From: Methanoculleus sp. UBA430
Lineage (GTDB): Archaea > Halobacteriota > Methanomicrobia > Methanomicrobiales > Methanoculleaceae
Reading direction: 5' to 3'
DNA length: 57,205 bases
NCBI RefSeq assembly: GCF_002506585.1
Contig: NZ_DAXW01000005.1
Coordinates: forward strand, 15,308 to 72,512
Shown: piece after piece, positions 8,246 through 15,281 of the stretch
Numbering within the stretch: position 1 is the stretch's first letter
Layout of the letters: each line of letters begins with the position of its first letter
Program-made: the position numbers and the translations under genes
The notes under the pieces: generated by a model
The model's database searches: none
Seen by the model: only the letters and a program-made list of their open reading frames with translations
What the model was told of the DNA's origin: nothing

Positions 8246-8699
8246 TTAAGATAATCGGTAAGCGCCGGTAGCCGGACCGGAGATGGCCGCTGCGCAGACG
8301 GGCACCCCCTTTCCGGGTTGATGGTCGTAGCCGGGCAGGATGAGGACGAACTCCCCCGCTTTCGCGGCGACGATATCGGCGAGGTCGCTCCGCTGGAGGA
8401 GGGAGAGCACCTCCCCGGCGAGCACCTGGTAGTAGAACTCGGGGTAGCCGATGCCCGAGGGGCTGAGCGGGTGGTAGTGCCCCCTGGTCCTGACGTACTC
8501 CCCGGAAGAATGACGGTGATCTCGAACCGAGGTTCTGCTCACGAAGATACGCGCGATCCCCGGCAGTGAGGGCGAGGTCGCGGTACATGTAGTATAGGGG
8601 CATGCTCCCGGACTGGTCTGGGTCGGCGAGCACGCATCGCATATCGTCGAGGGTCCGGACGGAGGGTTCAGGGAGGGGGCCGGGCCAGTAACTGTTCAT
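8246..8699 (-). pseudogene. Broken cupin-type glucose-6-phosphate isomerase
   Basis: The minus strand encodes pieces of the archaeal cupin phosphoglucose isomerase, which interconverts glucose-6-phosphate and fructose-6-phosphate. One frame gives MYRDLALTAGDRAYLREQNL; after a one-base shift near 8545 a second gives RFEITVILPG; after another shift near 8515 a third gives EYVRTRGHYHPLSPSGIGYP, with the metal-binding HYHP motif, then YPEFYYQVLAGEVLSLLQ and EFVLILPGYDHQ, matching the second cupin motif. The match ends soon after, so the C-terminal quarter is missing too. Two frameshifts plus truncation make it a clear pseudogene. Confidence 0.85.
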
Positions 8700-8849
8700 T
8701 AATTCATGTTCTGCTGTAACTGGTGATAATTTACGCGATGCGATCCTAACACCGTCATCACGAGGGGGGGCTTCAATGAAAATGGGAACTCTGAAGTAGG
8801 CCTGTTACCGGTGGAGCGGGCTTTTACGGTTCTGGAGGCGAAGTGCTGG

Positions 8850-9076
8850 AACTTCTAGGGAGATGCTCCCCTCGACAAACGTCACCCGGGGGTGGTCGAG
8901 GCGGTGCTCGATGTTTTCCTGCCGCCCGGTGGCGAGGTTGTCGATGATCACGACGTCGTGGTGCTGTGCCAGATGCGATGTTCCGCAGGAACGGAGCAGG
9001 AGCACCGTCAAGGTGCGACTGTGTCTGCAAGATTGGAGCCGATGAAGCCGGCCCCGCCGGTGACGGTGGAGCGCAT
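8850..9076 (-). pseudogene. N-terminal fragment of an NAD-dependent sugar-nucleotide epimerase, interrupted by a repeat
   Basis: The minus strand starts at 9076 with VTGGAGFIGSNLAD, the NAD-binding glycine motif of GalE-like short-chain epimerases. The reading is then broken by a 47-base insert (8976-9022) and resumes exactly with HLAQHHDVVIIDNLATGRQE, followed by VTFVEGSI. Removing the insert restores SNLADHLAQHHDVV in one frame. Only about 75 residues of an approximately 310-residue enzyme remain, and nothing after VEGSI matches. Confidence 0.85.
8976..9022. repeat. 47-base hairpin repeat unit inserted in the epimerase remnant
   Basis: On the minus strand the unit starts ACAGTCGCACCTTGACGG, has TGCTCCTGCTCCG in the middle and ends in the hairpin GTTCCTGCGGAAC plus ATCG. 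The same modules, in the same order, make up the arrays at 13555 and 54905. Its ends are defined by the uninterrupted epimerase reading frame on both sides. Confidence 0.75.
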
Positions 9077-9333
9077 GAAGAGGGTATGGCGGTGGGGTGG
9101 TTTAGGGCTTTCTGAATGGTGCCAGCGAGACAGTCCGTTCAGCCCTCGGATGTGCCATGGCGCTCGATAATGAGTGGGGTTCCAGGTTGTCTTTCCCGCT
9201 TGCCTGGCTTGCGTCTGAATCGTCATCGCGGGATTCCAAGAACGTTTTTCCGAATACAAAACCGACGGTATTCTATGGGAGACACGGGATACGGTAGTAT
9301 ACTGGTTACAAAGATTTTCTGGAGAAAAATACT

Positions 9334-9627
9334 ATGACAAGGATTGAGATAAAACGAGATGTGGAGAGGTATCTTGAAAAGAACCTCTCCATTGCGGAGG
9401 ATATTATTGATAAAATCAAAAAATGTCTTGGCGAATATCTGTTTGTGAATATAAATTCATGCAATAAATACGAGTTAAAAGGGAATTGTAAGGGATTTTG
9501 GCGGCTGCATGTTCCCCACGACCATGTTGTGATCTATGTCATTGAAGGGGCCGAGCCGAATAGGTATGCAGCAGTTCTAAAGATCATGACCGAAAAAAAG
9601 TATCACAATTGGCTTAAATCTTGTTAG
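9334..9627 (+). CDS. RelE/ParE-superfamily toxin-like protein
   Basis: This is a small 97-residue protein with the ParE/RelE fold order: two N-terminal helices (RDVERYLEKNLSIAEDIIDK), then strands YELKGNCKGFWRLHV, PHDHVVIYVIEG, and AAVLKIMTEKKYH. The pairing of WRLHVPHDHVVIYVI with a final basic/His residue stretch is typical of mRNA interferases of the YafQ/RelE type. The gene is AT-rich (AAA, AAT and ATA codons), quite unlike its surroundings, which points to recent transfer. The antitoxin candidate is not upstream but convergent, overlapping the last 14 bases on the other strand. Confidence 0.65.
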   Translation: MTRIEIKRDVERYLEKNLSIAEDIIDKIKKCLGEYLFVNINSCNKYELKGNCKGFWRLHVPHDHVVIYVIEGAEPNRYAAVLKIMTEKKYHNWLKSC

Positions 9628-9838
9628 ATACCAATCTTTTAGACGCCAATCTTTCTTCAACAACCGATATATCAGATCCCGGCTGGTTCCTTAACCTCTC
9701 CAACTCGGCAACTCTCGCACATTTTTTAACGGGCTTTAACTCGCGCTCAAGGGTCTTGCTTATTGATTCTCTCCCTTTTCTACGCGAGAGAATTTCCTGA
9801 TAAATCGTATCGGATACTTCTATCGTCTGCATACACAT
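9614..9838 (-). CDS. DUF217/VapB-like antitoxin candidate
   Basis: This 74-residue protein begins MCMQTIEVSDTIYQEILSRR and continues KGRESISKTLERELK. It matches the archaeal DUF217 antitoxin pattern: a short strand (TIEVSD), a helix (YxxILxxRxGRESxS) and a ribbon-helix-helix start, followed by a toxin-wrapping acidic-basic tail. Start codons at 9838 and 9832 (MQTIEV) are both possible. The family normally sits upstream of a PIN toxin; here its 3' end overlaps the 3' end of the RelE-like gene, so either this is an unusual convergent pair or its true partner was lost. Like that gene it is AT-rich. Confidence 0.6.
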   Translation of the reverse strand: MCMQTIEVSDTIYQEILSRRKGRESISKTLERELKPVKKCARVAELERLRNQPGSDISVVEERLASKRLVSNKI

Positions 9839-9989
9839 GGTGTCTGCCCTTCAAGGGGATATACTTTGTGAGGTAGGCGTGAGACCCTCTCATTCCCATG
9901 CACCATTCACTCATCCCGGTGGAATTCAGCCGGAAAATGTCCCTGTAGATTGCGTATACCGGACGATCTCCGGGAGACTGGATTCCTTC

Positions 9990-10120
9990 TAGGGTGAACT
10001 ACCCCGCCCCGGAGGGACGTACCCGATCTCCACAGGCGTTGATTACCCTGTTCGGGCCGTTCCGACCCTACAGCAGATTGCGTGTTCCGGTTGCCTGGTT
10101 CTCGCAACACAGACACTCTT
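9990..10120 (-). mobile_element. Probable right-end remnant of a TnpB element
   Basis: The minus strand ends GCGGGGTAGTTCACC near 9994-10010, nearly the same as the right end of the neighbouring TnpB element (GCGGGGGGTAGTTCACC at 11533-11549). The 100 bases before it contain several short inverted repeats (GGGTCGGAACGGCCC). No TnpB codons could be recognised, so it is a degenerate end. The stretch 9840-9990 holds nothing else I can name. Confidence 0.4.
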
Positions 10121-10149
10121 TATCTCTGCGGGGTTGAAGGGGCAGAGCG

Positions 10150-11552
10150 GGAAGACCCCCTGCGCAAGCTGGGGGATGGGAGCGGAGCCCCTTCGTCCGG
10201 CGCTCCCCCTGCCCCCTCATCCCATATCTCTATGCCAGAGGGCCGCATATCCTGAATGAGAGAACCTGCAGGAGAGTTTTCAGATGCACCTTGCCACGAA
10301 CGTCAAGATTCAGGTGACGTCTGAACAGGCCGATGTGCTCTGGCACCTCTCTGAAAAGTGTCGGTTACTCTACAACTTCGCTCTTGCCGAACGAAACCAG
10401 AACTACCAGGAGAACAAGGATCGGCCCGATAAGCAGTCTATCAGGTACGTCCAGCAGGCCAATGCCCTTCCGGAACTGAAGAAGAAGTACCCCGAGTACC
10501 GGTGGGTCTACTCCAAAGTTCTGCAGACCACCCTCAAATCGCTGGACGACAACTTCAAGTCGTTCTTCGCGCTCCGACAGAACGGGGATGAGGATGCCAA
10601 CCCCCCGGGGTTCAAGGGCAAAGACCACTTCTGCACGCTGCGCTACAACCAGAGCGGGTTTGCGATCGCCGGGGGCCGGATCCGGTTCTCGCACTTCTAC
10701 AACGAGGTTCCGCTGGAGTTCGATCTGCCCGAAGGGCAGGCGTTCGTCAACGTCAAGCAGGTGGATCTCTTCTACGACGATCTGCAGGAAGCGTACTACA
10801 TCTCCATCGTCCACGAGGTTCAGCCGGATCAGAGGTATGCTGACAACGGTCTCTACCAGGCCTGGGATCTTGGGGTCACGAAGCATGTCGCGGTCAACAC
10901 CTCCGGCAAGTTTCTGGAAGTCAGGAATGCCCGGCCCGACAGGTACTGGAACCCAAAGATCGATGCCGTGCAGTCGCGGCGGGACCACTGCAAGAAGAAG
11001 AGCCGGAAGTGGAAGAGACTCAACCGTGCCAAGCGGACGATGGAGCGGAAGCGGAGCAACCAGCTCAGAGACTTCCAGCACAAACTGAGCAGGAAACTCA
11101 TCGAGAACACCCGGGCCGCCACAATCCTGGTCGGTGACCTCTCCGTCAAGCAGATGCCGAAGTCGAAGCAGGCTACGCCCGGGCTCAACCGCGCCACCCA
11201 GAACGCCGGACACCTCTCACGGTTCATCGGATTGTTGACCTACAAGGCAGCCCTTGCAGGTAAGAGAGTAATAACAGTCGATGAACGGTACACGACGAAG
11301 ACCTGCTGTGTCTGCGGAGCGGTTCACGATATGCCGCTCGGGAAACGAGTTATGAACTGTGAATGTGGGAACTGCATGGATCGCGACCAAAACAGTGCGG
11401 TCAATATCATGGTGCGGTTCCTATCACAAGATGCCCTGTAGACGGGCTACCGGCAGTTCGCCGGTAATCTGCGACAAACAGGCCCGAGGATCCCCGTGGT
11501 CCCCGGACACTCGCAGGAAGCCCCCTGCGCAAGCGGGGGGTAGTTCACCAAT
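10150..11552 (+). mobile_element. IS200/IS605-type (IS1341-like) element carrying only tnpB
   Basis: The tnpB gene is flanked by near-identical subterminal hairpins: CCCCCTGCGCAAGCTGGGGG just left of the gene (10156-10175) and CCCCCTGCGCAAGCGGGGGG at 11521-11540, the second followed by TAGTTCACC, which I take as the right end. There is no tnpA transposase, so it depends on a helper. The 80 bases between the tnpB stop and the right hairpin are GC-rich and structured (CCGGCAGTTCGCCGG), as expected for the omega/reRNA scaffold; the bases just outside 11549 would be the guide. The left border is approximate. Confidence 0.7.
10284..11441 (+). CDS. tnpB: TnpB RNA-guided nuclease homologue with altered RuvC-II motif
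   Basis: The 385-residue protein is a full-length TnpB. Residues 1-190 form the wedge and recognition part. RuvC-I is at AWDLG with Asp195, the bridge region is rich in Arg and Lys (235-270), and RuvC-III is MDRDQNSAVNIM with Asp366. The zinc finger is CCVCG (341-345) plus CECGNC (359-364). In RuvC-II the usual V-E-D-L is ILVGDLSV, so the catalytic Glu position holds Gly284, with Asp285 next to it. TnpB makes guided double-strand breaks that favour retention of the element. This variant may use a rearranged active site or be nuclease-dead. It belongs to a subfamily different from the copy at 17634. Confidence 0.85.
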   Translation: MHLATNVKIQVTSEQADVLWHLSEKCRLLYNFALAERNQNYQENKDRPDKQSIRYVQQANALPELKKKYPEYRWVYSKVLQTTLKSLDDNFKSFFALRQNGDEDANPPGFKGKDHFCTLRYNQSGFAIAGGRIRFSHFYNEVPLEFDLPEGQAFVNVKQVDLFYDDLQEAYYISIVHEVQPDQRYADNGLYQAWDLGVTKHVAVNTSGKFLEVRNARPDRYWNPKIDAVQSRRDHCKKKSRKWKRLNRAKRTMERKRSNQLRDFQHKLSRKLIENTRAATILVGDLSVKQMPKSKQATPGLNRATQNAGHLSRFIGLLTYKAALAGKRVITVDERYTTKTCCVCGAVHDMPLGKRVMNCECGNCMDRDQNSAVNIMVRFLSQDAL

Positions 11553-11574
11553 CCCCTCTTCTCCAGTCTCTCCT

Positions 11575-11853
11575 ATGAAACGTCTCCTCCGCGTCGAGCA
11601 GACCCTTTTCAGAGATCCTGATGTCTTTGACTTCGCCTCCATGCCCGACCACCTCCACCACCGCGACGCCCAGGTCAAGGAACTCGCCTTCCTCCTCCGG
11701 GGCGCCGTCCTCCGCGGCCCGCCGGGGGCCGGGAAGACCACCACCGTCCGCCGGGTCTTTTCCGCGTTCAGGGAGGAGACCCGGCAGGTCGTCCCGGTCT
11801 ACGTCAACTGCCGGCCCCTCTCCTGCGACGGGAAGGGGGGGATCTGCCGGTAA
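11575..11853 (+). pseudogene. N-terminal fragment of an Orc1/Cdc6 replication initiator
   Basis: The 92-residue reading begins MKRLLRVEQTLFRDPDVFDF, then HLHHRDAQVKELAFLLR, then a Walker A (LRGPPGAGKTTTVRRVF) and VVPVYVNC. That is the start of archaeal Orc1/Cdc6 proteins, which bind replication origins and load the MCM helicase and are usually about 370-430 residues long. The segment between AFLLR and the P-loop is shorter than normal and everything after VYVNC is missing, replaced by an unrelated tail and stop. It starts 23 bases after the right end of the TnpB element. It is too short to be functional. Confidence 0.85.
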
Positions 11854-11873
11854 GCGGGAAAGAATGATATGCG

Positions 11874-12323
11874 ATGCGGAAGAGATACAACGATATGAGA
11901 CGACGCCACCTGCTGGATGCGGAGGAGAGAGAAGCAGTTCTCCGCACCATCCGCACGGTCCTCGCCGGATTTGACGAGATCGAGGTGGGATATGTTTTCG
12001 GAACGTTCTCGCAGGGGGATTTCGGCGACGTGGACGTGGCAATCCTCGTCACCGGCGAGCCCACCCCCTACCAGGCGATGCGGTTGGCGCGGAAGATCGA
12101 GCGAGAACTTGAGCGAGGGTTCTGTTACCGTTTTGAGGCCGACGTGAAGATCCTCAACACCGTCCCGGTCTCGTTCCAGTACGAAGTCATCAAGAGCGGC
12201 CGACCCGTATTCCTGCGCGACAGAGAGCGGAGGATCCGGTACGAGGCGGGCGTGCTCTCCCTGTACCTCGACTATGCAGACACGCTCGACTGGTTCGACC
12301 GGGTTCTGCTCACGAGGGCCTGA
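11874..12323 (+). CDS. MntA-type nucleotidyltransferase antitoxin
   Basis: This 149-residue protein has the minimal nucleotidyltransferase signature: VGYVFGTFSQGDFGDVDVAI, that is G-[ST]-x(n)-D-x-D with both metal-binding Asp residues, then a third strand with FEADVKILN. MntA antitoxins AMPylate a tyrosine of HepT and so block its RNase activity. The helical C-terminus (LSLYLDYADTLDWFDRVLL) is as in the family. The start is ATG 11874, or ATG 11895 (MRRRHLL). It is followed after two bases by hepT, so the two genes form a typical MntA-HepT toxin-antitoxin operon. A second copy of this system lies at 16997-18957. Confidence 0.85.
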   Translation: MRKRYNDMRRRHLLDAEEREAVLRTIRTVLAGFDEIEVGYVFGTFSQGDFGDVDVAILVTGEPTPYQAMRLARKIERELERGFCYRFEADVKILNTVPVSFQYEVIKSGRPVFLRDRERRIRYEAGVLSLYLDYADTLDWFDRVLLTRA

Positions 12324-12325
12324 AA

Positions 12326-12760
12326 ATGGTCAGGGACGAAGGGGTCCTCGCTCACCTCCGGGAACTGGACGAGGCAGCTCGAGACTGGGAACGCTACCGG
12401 TCCATCACCCTCGAAGACCTGAGGGCCGATCGCGATAAGAGGAATATGGTGTTGCATGCGCTCCTCGTCAGCATCCAGGCATCGATCGATGTCGCGAACC
12501 ACCTGGTCGCGGCCTCCAGCTCCCGGCGGCCCGAAACCTACCGGGAGAGTTTCATGATCCTCTGTGATGAGGGGGTGATCCCGGAAGATCTCGGGGTCCG
12601 GCTCTCCGACCTCGCGGGCTTTCGGAATGTTCTGGTCCACCTCTACTGCCGGCTGGACCTGGACGAGGTCTATGGAGTGCTCCAGGACGACCTTTTAGTC
12701 GTGAACCGGTACCGGGATCTGGTTCGGGCGATGCTCCGGGACCGCCTCCTCCCGGAGTGA
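12326..12760 (+). CDS. HepT-type HEPN ribonuclease toxin (DUF86)
   Basis: The 144-residue product is an all-helical HEPN protein of the HepT group. The key motif R-x4-H-x-Y is present as RNVLVHLY near the middle of the C-terminal half, with the tyrosine that MntA modifies. The N-terminal helices (LAHLRELDEAARDWERYRSI, then RNMVLHALLVSIQASIDVAN) fit the family, and the length is normal. HepT cleaves RNA when not modified. It directly follows the mntA gene. The reading frame is intact, unlike the second hepT in this window. Confidence 0.85.
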   Translation: MVRDEGVLAHLRELDEAARDWERYRSITLEDLRADRDKRNMVLHALLVSIQASIDVANHLVAASSSRRPETYRESFMILCDEGVIPEDLGVRLSDLAGFRNVLVHLYCRLDLDEVYGVLQDDLLVVNRYRDLVRAMLRDRLLPE

Positions 12761-12851
12761 CTGTACGTCATACATGTCCTTCCGCTGCCGCTCTTCGGGT
12801 CCCGGCAGGATCGGGGAGGACTTCGCCGGGCAAAATGCAGGTCCGGAGAAA

Positions 12852-12860
12852 CTATTTATG
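12852..12860 (+). promoter_or_regulatory. TATA box of the acylphosphatase gene
   Basis: CTATTTATG lies 24 bases before the ATG at 12884, in otherwise GC-rich sequence. The spacing implies a nearly leaderless transcript. Confidence 0.5.
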
Positions 12861-12883
12861 CCCGCCATACAGAGTGAAATTGA

Positions 12884-13444
12884 ATGAAACGCTTTGTGGC
12901 CACTGCACGGGGGCGTGTCCAGCGGGTCGGCTATCGGGAGTACGTGTACAACGAGACGTTCGAACGGAATATCTCGGGGTACGTGAAGAACCTCGATACC
13001 GGGGAGGTCGAGATCGTTGCAGAGGGGAACGAGAAGGATCTCCGGGATTTCATCAACGAGATCAATATCATACGAAGACCCATTGCAGTCAGATCGTTCA
13101 CTGTCAGATGGGAAGAAGCAACAGGGAAGTACGCCGATTTTGAGATCCTCCGGGGAGACATCCAGGAGGAGACGTTTGAGCGGATGGATTACGCCGGGAA
13201 TCTACTGCACAGCATGGATACTAAATTTGACCTGATGCTGGACAAACGGGACCAGAACCTCCAGTTGCAGCACACGATGCTGGATAAGCAGGACCAGATG
13301 CTCCAGATCGCGCGAGAGACGAAAGAAGAGATAGCGGGACTCAGAAGCGATACCAGGAAGCACCTTGACGACGAATTTGCAGAGATCCGGAAGGAGCTCG
13401 TCTCCATCAAGGATGCGCTTGCCCGGGCAGGCATCCAGGTCTGA
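12884..13444 (+). CDS. Acylphosphatase-like domain fused to a coiled coil
   Basis: Residues 1-92 are an acylphosphatase domain: GRVQRVGYREYV carries the catalytic Arg18 and GYVKNLDTG the catalytic Asn36, then VEIVAEG. The enzyme class hydrolyses acyl phosphates such as carbamoyl phosphate. Stand-alone members are about 90 residues; here another 94 residues form a heptad-like coil (QLQHTMLDKQDQMLQIARET, RKHLDDEFAEIRKELVSIKD) with a repeated LDK(R/Q)DQ(N/M)LQ unit. One canonical Gly before Val-Gly-(F/Y)-Arg is Arg14. The coil suggests oligomerisation. The last 20 bases and following sequence are duplicated at 19014. Fusions of this kind are seen in methanogens, but their role is unknown to me. 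Confidence 0.75.
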   Translation: MKRFVATARGRVQRVGYREYVYNETFERNISGYVKNLDTGEVEIVAEGNEKDLRDFINEINIIRRPIAVRSFTVRWEEATGKYADFEILRGDIQEETFERMDYAGNLLHSMDTKFDLMLDKRDQNLQLQHTMLDKQDQMLQIARETKEEIAGLRSDTRKHLDDEFAEIRKELVSIKDALARAGIQV

Positions 13445-13554
13445 ATAACTCTCCATCCCGCGTCAACTACCCCGGGCCATGCATGTGGCCGTCCCAGGGC
13501 ACGACTCCTGGCTGACCGGGACAATTGACCGCCGAAGATGCCGCCCGTGCCCGG

Positions 13555-13855
13555 GAAGGAGTCGCAACTCGCACCTTGCGGTGCTCGAACTCCGTTCGCA
13601 CCTGATGGTGCTCAAGCTCCGGTCCTTCGGACCATCGCATTCCCGTGGAACGTCGTTCCTGCCGGTGCTCCCGCTCAGGCCCTGCGGCCCATCGCGAGTC
13701 GCGACTCGCACCCCCGGTGCTCGAACCCCGTTCGCACCTGATGGTGCTCAAGCTCCGGCCCCGAAAACGCTTCGCGTTTTCTCAAGATCCGGTCCTTCGG
13801 ACCATCGCAAGTCGCACCTGCCAGTGCTCCCGCTCCCCGGGAGGGCCGGACGCTC
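13555..13855. repeat. Array of short tandem hairpins
   Basis: This stretch is built from repeating modules: TCGCACC...GGTGCTC, then (A/C)NGCTCCG or GAACTCCG, then a perfect small hairpin, then CATCGCA and AGTCG. The hairpins differ: GCACCTTGCGGTGC, GGTCCTTCGGACC (twice), GGCCCTGCGGCC, GAAAACGCTTCGCGTTTTC. All have 3-4 base loops. CACCTGATGGTGCTCAAGC occurs twice. It is not a CRISPR array, as unit lengths vary and no constant spacer exists. Related blocks are at 8976 and 54905. It ends 110 bases before ablA and is open in one frame by composition only. Confidence 0.75.
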
Positions 13856-13923
13856 CTCCCTTAAATCCCCATTTTACAGCCTCAGTTCCGATTTCCCGGC
13901 CTTTTACGGGGAGATCGATCCAC

Positions 13924-13931
13924 TTATATAT
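13924..13931 (+). promoter_or_regulatory. TATA box of the ablAB operon
   Basis: TTATATAT stands 36 bases before the ablA start codon, and the ribosome binding site GGAGGA (13955-13960) lies between them. This is the best archaeal promoter in the interval and also shows that the long open frame reaching up to 13479 is not translated. Confidence 0.6.
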
Positions 13932-13967
13932 GGTTGGCGGTACAGTTCTGACCCGGAGGAACTGGAA

Positions 13968-15281
13968 ATGGCCATTTTATCAACCAACCAGCAGGAGATA
14001 GCAGAACGGATCGACGCCGGCACCGCCGCCGAAGTCTGGCGGGACTGGCGGTGGCAGGTCCGCCACGCGGTCACCGATATCTCCACGTTCGAGCGGCTGC
14101 TCGGCGTCTCGTTCGGCGCGGACGAACGGCGGGCGCTGGAAGAGACCGTGAACCGGTTCCCCCTGCGGATAACCCCCTACTACCTCTCGCTCATCGACGC
14201 GGACGACCTCGCAAACGACCCGGTCTTCATGCAGTGCTTCCCATCGCCGGCGGAGCTGCAGGTCGAGGCCGAGGACATGGAGGACCCGCTCGCCGAGGAC
14301 GCCGACCACCCCGCCCCCTGCATCACCCACCGCTACCCCGACCGGGTGCTCTTTTTAGTCAGCAACGTCTGCGCCATGTACTGCCGGCACTGCACCCGGA
14401 AGCGGAAGGTCGGGGACGTCGACTCCGTCCCCTCAGAGGCCGAGATCCTGGCGGGCCTCGACTACATCCGCGAGAACCCCTGCATCCGCGACGTCCTCCT
14501 CTCCGGGGGCGACCCGTTCATGCTCCCCGACGACTACCTCGACTGGATCCTGACCGAGCTCGACGCGATCGAGCACGTCGAGGTCGTCCGGATCGGCAGC
14601 CGGGTCCCGGTCGTCCTCCCCTACCGGATCACGGAGGATCTTGTGACGATGCTCGCCCGCCACCACCCGATCTGGGTGAACACCCACTTCAACCACCCGG
14701 CCGAGATCACCGCCTCGTCGGAGAAGGCCCTCGCCCGGCTCGCCGACGCCGGGATCCCGCTCGGCAACCAGACCGTCCTCCTCGCGGGGGTGAACGACTG
14801 CCCCCGGATCATGAAGACCCTGGTCCAGAAACTCGTCAGGAACCGTGTCCGCCCCTACTACCTCTACCAGTGCGACCTCGCCGAGGGGCTCGCCCACTTC
14901 CGCACCCCGGTCTCCAAGGGGATCGAGATCATCGAGAACCTTGTCGGCCACACCAGCGGGTTCGCGGTCCCGACCTACGTCATCGACGCCCCCGGCGGCG
15001 GGGGGAAGATCCCGGTGATGCCCCAGTACCTCATCTCCTGGTCCACGAACCGGGTGGTGCTCCGGAACTTCGAGGGCGTGATCACCACCTACCGCGAGCC
15101 CGACTCCTACGAGCCGGTCTGGTGCGACCGCAAGTGCGCGACCTGCGGGCAGTACCTGAAACTTGAGGGAGCAGATGAGTCCAAGGCGGTCGGGATCGTC
15201 AAGCTCCTCTCCGACGAGGACCCGACGACCGCGCTCGTCCCGGAGAACACCGAGCGTTTCGAGCGGAGAAATGACAACTGA
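13968..15281 (+). CDS. ablA: Lysine 2,3-aminomutase
   Basis: This radical SAM/PLP enzyme converts L-lysine to beta-lysine, the first step to the osmolyte N-epsilon-acetyl-beta-lysine. The 437-residue product has the cluster motif C135-x3-C139-x2-C142 (NVCAMYCRHCTRKRK), the GGDPFML segment, RIGSRVPVVLPYRI, and the C-terminal zinc or oligomerisation cysteines (CDRKCATCG). The start is the ATG at 13968, with GGAGGA seven bases upstream. The last 11 bases overlap ablB, so the two are translationally coupled. In methanogens this operon is usually induced by salt; nothing in the sequence beyond the promoter shows how. Confidence 0.95.
   Translation: MAILSTNQQEIAERIDAGTAAEVWRDWRWQVRHAVTDISTFERLLGVSFGADERRALEETVNRFPLRITPYYLSLIDADDLANDPVFMQCFPSPAELQVEAEDMEDPLAEDADHPAPCITHRYPDRVLFLVSNVCAMYCRHCTRKRKVGDVDSVPSEAEILAGLDYIRENPCIRDVLLSGGDPFMLPDDYLDWILTELDAIEHVEVVRIGSRVPVVLPYRITEDLVTMLARHHPIWVNTHFNHPAEITASSEKALARLADAGIPLGNQTVLLAGVNDCPRIMKTLVQKLVRNRVRPYYLYQCDLAEGLAHFRTPVSKGIEIIENLVGHTSGFAVPTYVIDAPGGGGKIPVMPQYLISWSTNRVVLRNFEGVITTYREPDSYEPVWCDRKCATCGQYLKLEGADESKAVGIVKLLSDEDPTTALVPENTERFERRNDN

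Noticed and set aside
13555..13855. CRISPR-like repeat array
   Set aside because: Units differ in length, the hairpin parts vary, there are no spacers of constant size, and no cas gene is near.
13479..13967. 163-codon N-terminal extension of lysine 2,3-aminomutase
   Set aside because: It is made of the hairpin array, and the TATA box and ribosome binding site of ablA lie inside it.
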